In this document: one piece after another, positions 1 through 7,733 of the stretch
How positions within the stretch are numbered: position 1 is the stretch's first letter
How the letters are laid out: each line of letters starts with the position of its first letter
Origin: Oscillospiraceae bacterium
Lineage (GTDB): Bacteria > Bacillota > Clostridia > Oscillospirales > JAAYXM01
DNA: 59,294 nt
Reading direction: 5' to 3'
NCBI GenBank assembly: GCA_017439555.1
Contig: JAFSIZ010000156.1
Location: 1-59,294 of the forward strand
Program-made: the position numbers and the translations under genes
The notes under the pieces: model-generated
What the model was told of the DNA's origin: nothing
Databases searched by the model: none
What the model saw: only the letters and a program-made list of their open reading frames with translations

Positions 1-75
1 AACAGTGTCACCAATGTTTATCTCAGGTAAATCTTTCTTAATCTGACTGTCTGTCAAATTCTTGATAAGATCCAT
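1..75 (-). CDS. rplS: 50S ribosomal protein L19, 5' end only
   Basis: Only the first 25 codons are in the window; the gene runs off the left edge. The translation starts MDLIKNLTDSQIKKDLPEIN and continues into IGDTV, which matches the conserved L19 N-terminus (an Ile/Leu-rich helix, then K-D-x-P and GDTV). L19 sits at the 30S/50S interface. The start ATG is preceded by a strong AGGAGG site about 7 bases upstream, and a good promoter lies further up at 156-184. L19 is normally the last gene of the rpsP-rimM-trmD-rplS operon, but here it has its own promoter and a 5' leader of about 75 bases. Confidence 0.85.
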   Translation of the reverse strand, partial: MDLIKNLTDSQIKKDLPEINIGDTV

Positions 76-155
76 TGATGCACTCCTCCTTTCTTCATAG
101 ACGTTCTTGCCTTAACTCATCGAAGACAGAGGACCGCCCGTTTTATGACCACAAT

Positions 156-184
156 ATAATATCACATCTAAAATGAAAATGCAA
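156..184 (-). promoter_or_regulatory. SigA-type promoter for rplS
   Basis: On the minus strand TTGCAT (-35), a 17-base spacer and TATTAT (-10). It drives rplS, leaving a leader of about 75 bases. Low-GC Gram-positive rplS genes often carry an L19-binding leader RNA; the GC-rich stretch at about 130-141 could be part of one, but I cannot confirm the fold. Confidence 0.7.
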
Positions 185-216
185 GCATTTTTTTAAGTTT
201 GTCAAATAAACTTGAG

Positions 217-2067
217 TTATTTCGCATTATAAAGACGTTTCATCGTTATAAACGCTTGTTGCCGAGTATAATAAGTTTTCGGAGAAAACGCATTATCGCC
301 AACGCCGCCCATAACAGCCATACCGTTTTCTTTATCATTTACAAGCGATATATACGAGACCGCATCGGTTGCCCATCCGCTTATATTTGCCGAATCCGAG
401 AACGCATCACTGTTCCCTTTTATGCCCGTATCGTAACCAAGCACTTTCGCTGCACGCATCAGCATCGTTGCCGCCTGCTCGCGTGTTATTTCGCCTTCAG
501 GATTAAACATTCTTTCTCCGACTCCGTTTACAATTCCCAAAGCATTCGCTCTGAGAATATCTTCGTTTAATGTATCCCTAAAAGCAGTAGGGTCTTTGGT
601 TACTTTATTATCTTTGCAAATCTCATAACATGTTTTTCCCAATCTCCTCTCAAGCAGCCGAAGAATGAGTGTACAAAACTCTTCTCTTGTGCAGTTTTTC
701 TGATATGCAGATTGAAGCTCACGAGGAATTAAGTTGAGTTCTTCTGCCTCGGTGACTTCATTTTTTGCCCAAGAGCTCAAGACCTCTGCGTTTTTCATAA
801 AGAACGGAATTAAATCAAAAGAAACTTCCGCATCCCTTATGAATTCCCCATAACCTGAATATGGGTCAGACGAAAAAACAGCATATCGTACATACAATTT
901 ATCCGAATCAATGTACCGGCACAGATCAATTGCAGCATTTTCTTCTTCGCATACCATATGAGGTAATTTTCTTGTATCTATTTTGAACATAACCCAATTC
1001 TCAAGGTCATATATCGTTGACACCGGTTTTTCCTTCGGGTACTTCACCTCAAAATATCTGTTATTGATAAAGGAGAAAGCCGTTCTGTCTTTTCTCTCTT
1101 CATACAGCTTATATTTCAACCCGTCTTCCGACTCAAGAGAAACCGTTATGCAATGCGTTATCGGCTCATATGCCTCGGTTATCCAATACTTTCCATCGGG
1201 TGACATCGCAGAAACAACCCTCTGCGTCGCATAACTTTCCCATTCAAGAAACTTTTTAACCTCACAAGTTTTTATATTAACGCTTATGCTTTGAGTTTTT
1301 ATAATTTCGTCCTCAACTGAAAATTTAACAACAACCGTGTTGTTGTCTTTCCAGAACGCATCGTGAGCAGCATAAAACACTCCTGTAAAAGGACCAGTAA
1401 AGAGATCAAAATATCCGTAATCATAAATCTGTTCATGTATTATTCTGAAAGAGGCGGTTTTTATTTCGTACAGCGCATAAAACCTGCACATCCTATCCGT
1501 TTCATACAGATATTGCTCGCATATATACAAAATATTTTTACCATCAGGACTAACCTTACTATTGATTAAGTTTACGGTCGATGCATCACCAGCGTCAAAA
1601 ATAAGTTCTTGCGCCGCGTTGTCATAAATATGACTGTTTCCTTTCAATCGCGAAAGGTTTCCAAAATTTATTTTCTCAACCTTACCGCTATTTGCATCAA
1701 GGATATATTGTGAAAGCAAAACTGCCGTATTGTTATCTACCCATACAACAACATCACCAAACGGAATCGGAGCTGCGCCTACGGCAACTATTTTATTATC
1801 AAAAAAAAATTTAAGCTCAGCGGAATCTCCCGGCAAAAACTTCGGATCTAAATAGACCGAAACATACTTTTCTTTATCCGGAGAGTCAAAGATTCTTATG
1901 CTCTCAATTATATTTCCGGAATCTTCCGAGATTGAATATCCCATACTTCCGCTTTCATACTCAACAAAGCCACCGCCGGATGACGAAATTGCATTTGCAG
2001 AGCACGAAAGCGCATTTGCGCCGAAAAGCATTAAAACAGACAATATTACGGATATAAATCTTTTCAT
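217..2067 (-). CDS. Secreted SLH-domain protein with a beta-propeller-like body
   Basis: A 616-residue protein with a typical signal peptide (Lys-Arg, then a hydrophobic core, cleavage near SANA, residues 1-26). The middle 400 residues are rich in short strands with phrases such as SPDGK and DNAAQ that recall WD40/TolB propeller blades; the function is unknown. The last 200 residues hold SLH-type repeats: one around 440-490, a clear one around 500-550 (ANALGIVNGVG, then FNPEGEITREQAATMLMRA) and a third at the C-terminus (GGVGDNAFSPKTYYTRQQAF). SLH domains anchor proteins to cell-wall polymers. The ATG start is preceded by GGGGGTG. An extended -10 (TGTTATAAT) lies at 2085-2093 but would leave a very short leader. 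Confidence 0.8.
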   Translation of the reverse strand: MKRFISVILSVLMLFGANALSCSANAISSSGGGFVEYESGSMGYSISEDSGNIIESIRIFDSPDKEKYVSVYLDPKFLPGDSAELKFFFDNKIVAVGAAPIPFGDVVVWVDNNTAVLLSQYILDANSGKVEKINFGNLSRLKGNSHIYDNAAQELIFDAGDASTVNLINSKVSPDGKNILYICEQYLYETDRMCRFYALYEIKTASFRIIHEQIYDYGYFDLFTGPFTGVFYAAHDAFWKDNNTVVVKFSVEDEIIKTQSISVNIKTCEVKKFLEWESYATQRVVSAMSPDGKYWITEAYEPITHCITVSLESEDGLKYKLYEERKDRTAFSFINNRYFEVKYPKEKPVSTIYDLENWVMFKIDTRKLPHMVCEEENAAIDLCRYIDSDKLYVRYAVFSSDPYSGYGEFIRDAEVSFDLIPFFMKNAEVLSSWAKNEVTEAEELNLIPRELQSAYQKNCTREEFCTLILRLLERRLGKTCYEICKDNKVTKDPTAFRDTLNEDILRANALGIVNGVGERMFNPEGEITREQAATMLMRAAKVLGYDTGIKGNSDAFSDSANISGWATDAVSYISLVNDKENGMAVMGGVGDNAFSPKTYYTRQQAFITMKRLYNAK

Positions 2068-2100
2068 TATTTACACCCCCACTCATTATAACACAATTTT

Positions 2101-2146
2101 GAGCCATTTGGCACACGTCCCCATTCAAACGATTTCCAAACGGCTC
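2101..2146. repeat. Hairpin repeat containing the ACGTCCCC motif (site A)
   Basis: GAGCCATTTGG at 2101-2111 pairs with CCAAACGGCTC at 2136-2146 (one G-U if transcribed). The loop holds ACGTCCCC at 2115-2122, read as GGGGACGT on the other strand. The same octamer occurs at 3003 and 6300 beside other hairpins, so this looks like one member of a small dispersed repeat family rather than a terminator; there is no T-run on either side. Confidence 0.45.
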
Positions 2147-2164
2147 AAGCAACTGATTTTAGAA

Positions 2165-2893
2165 TCACCAGAACGTAACTTTATTATTATCAAGATTTAT
2201 TCTTAAAGTGGTATATTCACCTTGACCTTTGCCATCCAGGATTTCGTAAACAAACTCCTTTTCCATTATAGGCTTATCAGCGGTTTCCGGAGTTGCAAAT
2301 GCCTTTGCATAAGGAATGTCCAAGGCTTTTGAAATCATAGTCGCAATGAAGCCACGTGTTGCAGGCTGTTTCAAATCAAGCGGTGCACCCTCTAACAACC
2401 CCAAATCCTTCGCAATTTTTATATAGTCCTGCGGATATTGAAGTTCTGCGCCCTGCGGTCTGCTTTGTAATACATAATTGTCATACCTGAGAACGCAAAC
2501 CATTATTTTGATAGCCTGTTCATAGGTTACATCGTCATCCGGTCTGAATGTGCTGTCCGGAAATCCACTTATAATTCTGCACATAAAAGCTTCTGAAACG
2601 CAAGCATATGCCCAATGTGTTTTTTTCATATCCCTGAACATGGAACTGTCCGCCCCTGCATACGGGTCAATTTTTTCCCGACCTAACGCAGTGATAACCA
2701 TTTTCGCCATTTGAGCCCTTGTTACTTTATTTTCGAGTCTGAGAGAACCATCGGGAAATCCGTTCATAATTCCATATTTCCCAAGGTCTAACGCTGACTC
2801 TTCGGGTGTCCGGGCAAACGCCGTCAATGCCGCAGATAAAGCGACTGCGACTGCAAGTGAAAGTGCGATAAGTGTTTTGATGAATTTTTTCAT
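2165..2893 (-). CDS. Secreted SLH-domain protein
   Basis: A 242-residue protein from the ATG at 2893, chosen because GAGGAGG lies 6 bases upstream; an in-frame ATG nine codons earlier has no site. A signal peptide (MKKFIKTLIALSLAVAVALS, cleaved near AFA) is followed directly by two full SLH repeats: LGKYGIMNGFPDGSLRLENK with TRAQMAKMV, and RIISGFPDSTFRPDDDV with TYEQAIKIM. A weaker third repeat (KDLGLLEGAP, TRGFIATMIS) follows, then a short tail. It is nearly all SLH, so it probably acts as a wall-bound structural or adaptor protein. It is divergent from the SLH gene at 3105. Confidence 0.8.
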   Translation of the reverse strand: MKKFIKTLIALSLAVAVALSAALTAFARTPEESALDLGKYGIMNGFPDGSLRLENKVTRAQMAKMVITALGREKIDPYAGADSSMFRDMKKTHWAYACVSEAFMCRIISGFPDSTFRPDDDVTYEQAIKIMVCVLRYDNYVLQSRPQGAELQYPQDYIKIAKDLGLLEGAPLDLKQPATRGFIATMISKALDIPYAKAFATPETADKPIMEKEFVYEILDGKGQGEYTTLRINLDNNKVTFW

Positions 2894-2920
2894 AAGAACC
2901 CTCCTCAAAATTATAAACAA

Positions 2921-2949
2921 ATTATATCACACCCCTCGAGCCTTTTCAA
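2921..2949 (-). promoter_or_regulatory. Promoter of the 2165-2893 SLH gene
   Basis: Minus strand TTGAAA, 17-base spacer, TATAAT with a TG one base upstream (extended -10). It lies 28 bases above the start codon. Confidence 0.7.
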
Positions 2950-2953
2950 CAGT

Positions 2954-3010
2954 GAGACCGCGGAGACAACCTCCGCGGTTTCAAAATAGTACCAAAAAAT
3001 ATACGTCCCC
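2954..3010. repeat. Palindrome plus ACGTCCCC motif (site B)
   Basis: A 12-bp inverted repeat (2954-2965 with 2971-2982, core ACCGCGGAG/CTCCGCGGT) is followed about 20 bases later by ATACGTCCCC (3001-3010). No T-run follows the hairpin on either strand, so it is not a normal terminator, and it lies in the divergent promoter region between two SLH genes. On the minus strand the flank TGGGGACGTATATTTTTTG closely matches site C at 6300. Confidence 0.5.
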
Positions 3011-3035
3011 AAGTGGCTTTTAACACACGTTTTCG

Positions 3036-3064
3036 TTGACATATAACAAGACAAATGATACACT
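3036..3064 (+). promoter_or_regulatory. Promoter of the 3105-4673 SLH gene
   Basis: Consensus TTGACA, a 17-base spacer and TACACT. The start codon is 40 bases downstream with AGGAGG between. Confidence 0.75.
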
Positions 3065-3104
3065 TTTAATATAGAAAAAACAGGAGCGACAGGAGGAAAA
3101 TTAA

Positions 3105-4673
3105 ATGAAAAAAGCAAAAATCCACAGAGCTTTAGCCGTGATTTTAATGTTGATTATCCTGACAACCACATCCGTTTCTGCAATTGTTTTGCAAAAAAAG
3201 AACACCTGGCTTGAAAACAAGCTTAAGCAAGGCTATACACCGGAGGATGCATATAGCTTAATGGCAATTTTCCACTTGGCTGACGAAAACTACTCTACTG
3301 CAGTAGAAAACAAATACAAGAAGCTTGGCTCCTGGGATGCAGTAGCCGAGGACTATGGCATAAATCTCGTGGATTTTCACGCCTTTATTGAAAGCCAGTT
3401 GAATATGGCGGAACGCCTCACAGTTCCTGACGAAATATATGAAGAAATGGTTGTCGAAGGAATGTCATTTGATGAATGCAGAGACTTTGCAATCATGACA
3501 TATAATGCAAAAATCGACATTGAAACCACCTGGGCAGCACACAAAGAAGGAAAAACAATCGACGACCTGATAAAAGAACGAACAGCTAATAAGACAGCTA
3601 AATCACAAGCAGCAACAGATTTAGCGATGGGCAAAATAACAGAAGCTGAATACATAGAAAAGATGCAAACATTAGCGCCGGAGATGACTGATCAAGAAAT
3701 AATGAAGTTTGCAGAAGATACAGCTACTGATTGGGTAACTTTTCGAACCGCGGCTTCCGGAATAACACCTGAAGAGCTTGAAATGGGAGCGCAAGCGGGA
3801 TTTACATCTTCACAACAAATACTTCAGCTTTGCCGCCTTAAAGATGCAGAGGACATATCTACGCTGTCTTTTTCAGAAATGCTTGAGTTGGTAAAGAACG
3901 GTCAAAGCGTTGACAATGTCATAAAGGATAACCTTTCTCAAGAAAAAATAGATGCATTGCGTGCGGAAAACCAAAATCAAGAAAGCGTAACAACTCCCCC
4001 AATAATTGAAGATAATACAAATAATAATCAGATAAAAGAAAATGCTCCAACCACACCAGAAGTTATAACTCCCCCAACCATTCCAAGCGACACATCCAAT
4101 GATAAAACAACCGAAAGCAACCGTTTTATCGATCTTAAAAATCATGATTGGGCAGAAAACGCCGTTAACGCACTCGCCGATGACGGTATAATCCGTGGAA
4201 CATCTGCAAACACATTTTCACCCGAAAACAATATTACACGCGCGGACTACGCAGTTCTCCTCGTGCGTGCATTTGAACTAAAAAGCGATAATGTTGAGAG
4301 TTTTACAGATGTGTGCTCAACAGATTATTTTGCCGCAGAGCTCGCAGTAGCAAAAAACACCGGAATCGTCGGCGGTATTGGAGAAAATAAATTCGCACCG
4401 CGCAATTCAATAACACGTCAAGATATGATGGTTATTGCATATCGCGCACTGAATACGCTTGGTGTTGAGCTTAAACCTGCCGAAGTCATAATACCTGCTG
4501 ACAATTATGCAGACTTCACTGATGTATCAGGATATGCTCACGAAGCGGTCTCTGCACTTATAAACTCAGGGCTCGTTAACGGAAAAAGCGGCAATATTGC
4601 TCCGGCAGCATTTACAACTCGCGCAGAAGTAGCAGTGTTTATTGACAGAATACTCACTTATATTAGCAAATAA
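3105..4673 (+). CDS. Secreted protein with three C-terminal SLH domains
   Basis: A 522-residue protein. Signal peptide at residues 1-26 (hydrophobic run ending SVSA). Residues 30-285 are mostly alpha-helical with no family I recognise; a Thr/Pro/Asn-rich linker spans about 290-340, followed by three tidy SLH repeats: 346-397 (DDGIIRGTSANTFSPENNIT), 405-460 (GIVGGIGENKFAPRNSIT) and 470-522 (SGLVNGKSGNIAP). This is the standard layout of a surface protein anchored by SLH repeats to wall polymers. The ATG has AGGAGG 8 bases upstream. Confidence 0.85.
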   Translation: MKKAKIHRALAVILMLIILTTTSVSAIVLQKKNTWLENKLKQGYTPEDAYSLMAIFHLADENYSTAVENKYKKLGSWDAVAEDYGINLVDFHAFIESQLNMAERLTVPDEIYEEMVVEGMSFDECRDFAIMTYNAKIDIETTWAAHKEGKTIDDLIKERTANKTAKSQAATDLAMGKITEAEYIEKMQTLAPEMTDQEIMKFAEDTATDWVTFRTAASGITPEELEMGAQAGFTSSQQILQLCRLKDAEDISTLSFSEMLELVKNGQSVDNVIKDNLSQEKIDALRAENQNQESVTTPPIIEDNTNNNQIKENAPTTPEVITPPTIPSDTSNDKTTESNRFIDLKNHDWAENAVNALADDGIIRGTSANTFSPENNITRADYAVLLVRAFELKSDNVESFTDVCSTDYFAAELAVAKNTGIVGGIGENKFAPRNSITRQDMMVIAYRALNTLGVELKPAEVIIPADNYADFTDVSGYAHEAVSALINSGLVNGKSGNIAPAAFTTRAEVAVFIDRILTYISK

Positions 4674-4687
4674 TACAACAAACGCAT

Positions 4688-4724
4688 AGGAACTGCGTGG
4701 TGATATACTCTCCACGCAGTTCCT
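4688..4724. terminator. Bidirectional stem-loop between convergent genes
   Basis: A 13-bp perfect stem (AGGAACTGCGTGG/CCACGCAGTTCCT) with an 11-base loop sits between the 3105-4673 gene and the convergent gene ending at 4755. The T-rich tail is poor on both sides, so termination may be inefficient. Confidence 0.6.
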
Positions 4725-4754
4725 GTATTTAATAATATGTTTTACTTAAATGGC

Positions 4755-6161
4755 TTATTTATCTGCCAGTGAGCCGTCAACTGCTTGGTTTGTCAGTTCA
4801 TACACCTGTCCTTCGCCGTCTACATATGCAACACTTCGGGAGTTGTTCTTCATTCTTCCTATCCACGAGCCGTCACTTAACGGAGAAAGATAATATCGTT
4901 TTCCGTCAATGACATTCTCAAACGTCGGTTGGTTTGATACGGTATCCCAGTTAAGCAGCGTTATCGGAGATACCCTCAGCTCTTTTGCTTCCGTATTGTC
5001 CTCCACTTGATACCCGAGATAGCTTACCATACGCTTAAAGCTTTCCAAATCCATATATGTGCGCCCATCTATTCTCGTATACCAACCTTCTACATCTTCA
5101 TCACCGAGGTTGAAATATCCGTCAACAGAGTCGATTTTTACATTGCTTGGGTTAACCAATCTTCTGATTGTGAATGTGTTTTCTTCCTCGCTCTTTTCCC
5201 ACAGTAACACCTGATTTATGTGATTTATCTTTACATCTTTTGTTTCTTCATCGTAAATCACTTCACTGCCGATTCCTTCAAAGAACGAACGGAGATATAT
5301 CAATGTTCCTTTTGGCGTGTCATAGAGTACTGTTCCTTTCGGGAACTTCAGATTGTAGAAATATGCCGTTCCTTCTTGCCAAGCTTCGTCCATTGTATCC
5401 ACTTTGTGTATTACGGGAGTTGTTTTATTTGAAGATACACTTGTTGTCGGCGCTTTCATCACATAGTCTGTTTTTTTATAGATGCGCCCTTCTTCGTCAA
5501 TTAGCATAAGTTTTTTTGTTTTCTCTCCGTTTTTACTTTCTTCTATTGTAGGCCGAACGATTACTTCATATGTGCCATCCGCAAGAGAATGAACATCATA
5601 GCTATTTCCAACAATGTATGCATGCTGAGTCCCACCACCTTTAACGTCATTATTTACGGTCTTCAATGACAATTTAACAAGTTTGTCTTTGGAATCAATT
5701 TCAAGATCTCCAAACCCCAAATTCGCTTGCATTTCCCAAAATGTATTAGGACTCAAATATATGCGCCCCTCATACTTTATCGAGCTTCCTGCTTCCGTCA
5801 TTTGCCCCAATGGAAACCAATCATTCATAAAACTAGTCTTTATGTTGGCGCTGTTTTTCTCCCTTCTCATGCACCCTCTTATCCATAACAACATATCATT
5901 CAGATAGTCTATCCGAACCTCTTTTGTTGTTTCATTATGTGCCAGTTTTCCGCCTATTCCTTCGAAGAATTTATCCAAAGAAAAATACGCTTTTCCTGAC
6001 TCTGAAAATATGACTGTTTCTTCCTGAAACTCGAGACCATTTAGATACATTTTCCCTGCTACGAATTCTTTATCACCCTCCGAAGCTGATATTCTCATTC
6101 CTCCTGTGATTGTTCCTACAAGTACAAACATGCAAATTGTGGCTATTATTTTATTTTTCAT
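4755..6161 (-). CDS. Secreted stalk-domain (copper amine oxidase N-terminal-like) protein
   Basis: A 468-residue protein with a signal peptide (residues 1-27). Two copies of the small alpha/beta stalk domain (copper-amine-oxidase N-terminal-like) are visible: around 32-95 (the FFEGIGGKLAHNETTKEVRI stretch) and around 270-330 (FFEGIGSEVIYDEETKDVKI). The shared pattern is F-F-E-G-I-G, a hydrophobic strand, then T-K-x-V-x-I. In Clostridia these modules are spacers or adhesion-type parts of surface proteins, and no catalytic domain is visible. AAAGGAGG stands about 10 bases before the ATG. Its position beside SLH genes suggests a cell-surface role (inference). Confidence 0.7.
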   Translation of the reverse strand: MKNKIIATICMFVLVGTITGGMRISASEGDKEFVAGKMYLNGLEFQEETVIFSESGKAYFSLDKFFEGIGGKLAHNETTKEVRIDYLNDMLLWIRGCMRREKNSANIKTSFMNDWFPLGQMTEAGSSIKYEGRIYLSPNTFWEMQANLGFGDLEIDSKDKLVKLSLKTVNNDVKGGGTQHAYIVGNSYDVHSLADGTYEVIVRPTIEESKNGEKTKKLMLIDEEGRIYKKTDYVMKAPTTSVSSNKTTPVIHKVDTMDEAWQEGTAYFYNLKFPKGTVLYDTPKGTLIYLRSFFEGIGSEVIYDEETKDVKINHINQVLLWEKSEEENTFTIRRLVNPSNVKIDSVDGYFNLGDEDVEGWYTRIDGRTYMDLESFKRMVSYLGYQVEDNTEAKELRVSPITLLNWDTVSNQPTFENVIDGKRYYLSPLSDGSWIGRMKNNSRSVAYVDGEGQVYELTNQAVDGSLADK

Positions 6162-6250
6162 TAGGCTTAACCTCCTTTCATCTTTCTAGATGCTCAATTT
6201 CATTCACCATCTTACGTAAAACCAAAAAGCGAGCAATTCTTACTGCACAA

Positions 6251-6307
6251 GGGCGGCGGTTTCACCACCGCCCTAAAACCAAAAGTTGACAAATAATGTA
6301 CGTCCCC
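6251..6307. repeat. Palindrome plus ACGTCCCC motif (site C)
   Basis: A 10-bp GC-rich inverted repeat with one mismatch (6251-6260 with 6264-6273) is followed by an AT-rich stretch and TACGTCCCC (6299-6307). On the minus strand the flank TGGGGACGTACATTATTTG matches site B (TGGGGACGTATATTTTTTG) at 17 of 19 positions, and the order hairpin then motif is the same. This fits a REP-like dispersed element. Confidence 0.5.
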
Positions 6308-6311
6308 AGCG

Positions 6312-6353
6312 TCACATTAATGTTAAAAGAAAAAACAATAATACCTTTTTCAT
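6312..6353 (-). pseudogene. Truncated gene start (13-codon signal-peptide remnant)
   Basis: A start codon with an excellent ribosome site (GAGGAGG, 7 bases before the ATG) opens MKKVLLFFLLTLM and then hits a stop. This looks like the start of a signal peptide, cut off exactly where the TGGGGACGT repeat of site C begins. It lies directly downstream of the small membrane protein at 6369-6620, as the next gene of an operon would. It could also be a genuine tiny leader peptide. Confidence 0.45.
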
Positions 6354-6368
6354 GATATGTCCTCCTCG

Positions 6369-6620
6369 TTATATAAACATACCGAAAATCATCCATATTA
6401 TCCAGCCAACAAGAGCAAACACCAATATTATAGCGATATATTTAAATGTTTTTTTACCTTTTTCTCCATTTCTATCGCAAAAAAACTGTATGAACGCAAG
6501 GGCTGATGCAATGCTCACCTGAACAATCGCACCTGTTATTGATTTACCGTCGAGATAGTTCAACACACCCCCAAGCGCATATACAGCTGCGAGCACAAAC
6601 CACAAATACCATTTTTTCAT
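6369..6620 (-). CDS. Small membrane protein, unknown function
   Basis: An 83-residue protein from the ATG at 6620, where GGGGGGTG lies about 7 bases upstream; the open frame extends 14 codons further but without a site. Three hydrophobic segments are visible: about 4-20, 30-45 and 60-82, separated by a short charged loop (DRNGEKGKK). I do not recognise a family. It was probably followed by a second gene, of which only the first codons survive (6312-6353). Confidence 0.6.
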   Translation of the reverse strand: MKKWYLWFVLAAVYALGGVLNYLDGKSITGAIVQVSIASALAFIQFFCDRNGEKGKKTFKYIAIILVFALVGWIIWMIFGMFI

Positions 6621-6650
6621 CCGGAGCACCCCCCTTGTATTGTCAAACTC

Positions 6651-6679
6651 ATTATAACACAAATTATTTTAAATGGAAA
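6651..6679 (-). promoter_or_regulatory. Promoter of the 6369-6620 small membrane protein
   Basis: Minus strand TTTCCA, a 17-base spacer and TATAAT with TG one base upstream (extended -10). Confidence 0.5.
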
Positions 6680-6683
6680 GGAA

Positions 6684-6712
6684 TTGAAAAGCGCGCATAA
6701 TGATGATATAAT
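6684..6712 (+). promoter_or_regulatory. Promoter of the pseudouridine synthase gene
   Basis: TTGAAA, a 17-base spacer and a perfect TATAAT. The start codon is 30 bases downstream, with GGAGGAG between. Confidence 0.7.
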
Positions 6713-6742
6713 TATTTCAATATTCCCCATTGGAGGAGAAAA

Positions 6743-7693
6743 ATGCGAGAATTTGTAATACGCGAAAATGATGCGGATACAAGGCTTGATAAATTTGTTG
6801 CAAAAGCCGTTCCGTTATTGCCGACAAATCTTATACAAAAATACATAAGACTCAAGCGAATCAAGGTTAATTCAGGACGCGCCAAGCCTGATACAAGGCT
6901 TTGTATCGGCGATAAAATCGAAATGTATCTCAATGATGAATTTTTCGAAAAGACACGTGCATCAAAAGCGCAAAACAAGCTCGATGCTTCGTTTCCAAAC
7001 ATTATTTATGAGGACAAAAACATAATGCTTCTCAACAAGCCCGCAGGAATTTCCGTTCACGATGACGAGGCAGGCGGAGAAACGCTTATTGCGCAGATTC
7101 TGAGCTATCTTGCAAGTCGCGGTGAATGGAACCCTGACGAAGAAAATGCATTTATTCCTGCGTTATGTAATCGTATCGACCGAAACACTTCCGGAATTGT
7201 TATAGCTGCAAAGAACGCTGAAGCGCTCAGAATTATGAATGATAAAATCAAAAAGCGTGAGCTTTCAAAATATTACCTTTGCCTTGTCATCGGAAAGCCG
7301 AAGCCTCCTTGCGGAACGCTTAAGGGGTATATATTCAAGGACGCAAAGGAAAACCGCGTTTATGTTCGCCCGACCTCTTGCCCCGGCGCAAAAACCGCAA
7401 TAACAAAATATTCGACAATCAAAACAAACGGTGAGATTTCTTTGATCGAATGCGAGCTTATCACAGGGCGTACACATCAGATACGCGCACAGATGGCAAA
7501 CGCAGGGCATCCGCTTGTCGGCGACGGCAAATACGGAAGAAACGCTGACAATAAAAAATACGGTATGAAATATCAGGCGCTTTGCTCATATAAGCTTGTG
7601 TTTGATTTCACGACACCGTCAGGCTGCCTTGAATATCTGAACAAAAAGGTATTTACAATCAAAGATATCCCTCTTAAAAACAAATATTTCTAA
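6743..7693 (+). CDS. RluA-family 23S rRNA pseudouridine synthase
   Basis: Converts specific uridines in ribosomal RNA to pseudouridine. The 316-residue protein has an N-terminal S4 RNA-binding domain (about 10-75, KYIRLKRIKVNSGRAKPDTR) followed by the synthase domain. The catalytic motif is NRIDRNTSG (about 149-157), with the Asp as nucleophile, and the second family signature is GRTHQIRAQM near 240. NKPAGISVHDDE near 97 is also typical. Length fits RluC/RluD (about 310), and the S4 domain separates it from the RluA subtype; I cannot say which uridines it modifies. The gene is transcribed alone, between a good promoter and a strong terminator. Confidence 0.9.
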   Translation: MREFVIRENDADTRLDKFVAKAVPLLPTNLIQKYIRLKRIKVNSGRAKPDTRLCIGDKIEMYLNDEFFEKTRASKAQNKLDASFPNIIYEDKNIMLLNKPAGISVHDDEAGGETLIAQILSYLASRGEWNPDEENAFIPALCNRIDRNTSGIVIAAKNAEALRIMNDKIKKRELSKYYLCLVIGKPKPPCGTLKGYIFKDAKENRVYVRPTSCPGAKTAITKYSTIKTNGEISLIECELITGRTHQIRAQMANAGHPLVGDGKYGRNADNKKYGMKYQALCSYKLVFDFTTPSGCLEYLNKKVFTIKDIPLKNKYF

Positions 7694-7700
7694 AACAAAA

Positions 7701-7733
7701 CGTCACAGCCGAAAACGGCTGTGACGCTTTTTA
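7701..7733. terminator. Bidirectional terminator between the pseudouridine synthase and NSS genes
   Basis: Perfect 11-bp stem CGTCACAGCCG/CGGCTGTGACG with an AAAA loop, followed by CTTTTT on the plus strand. The minus strand gives TTTTGTTTT, so it serves both convergent genes. Confidence 0.85.
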
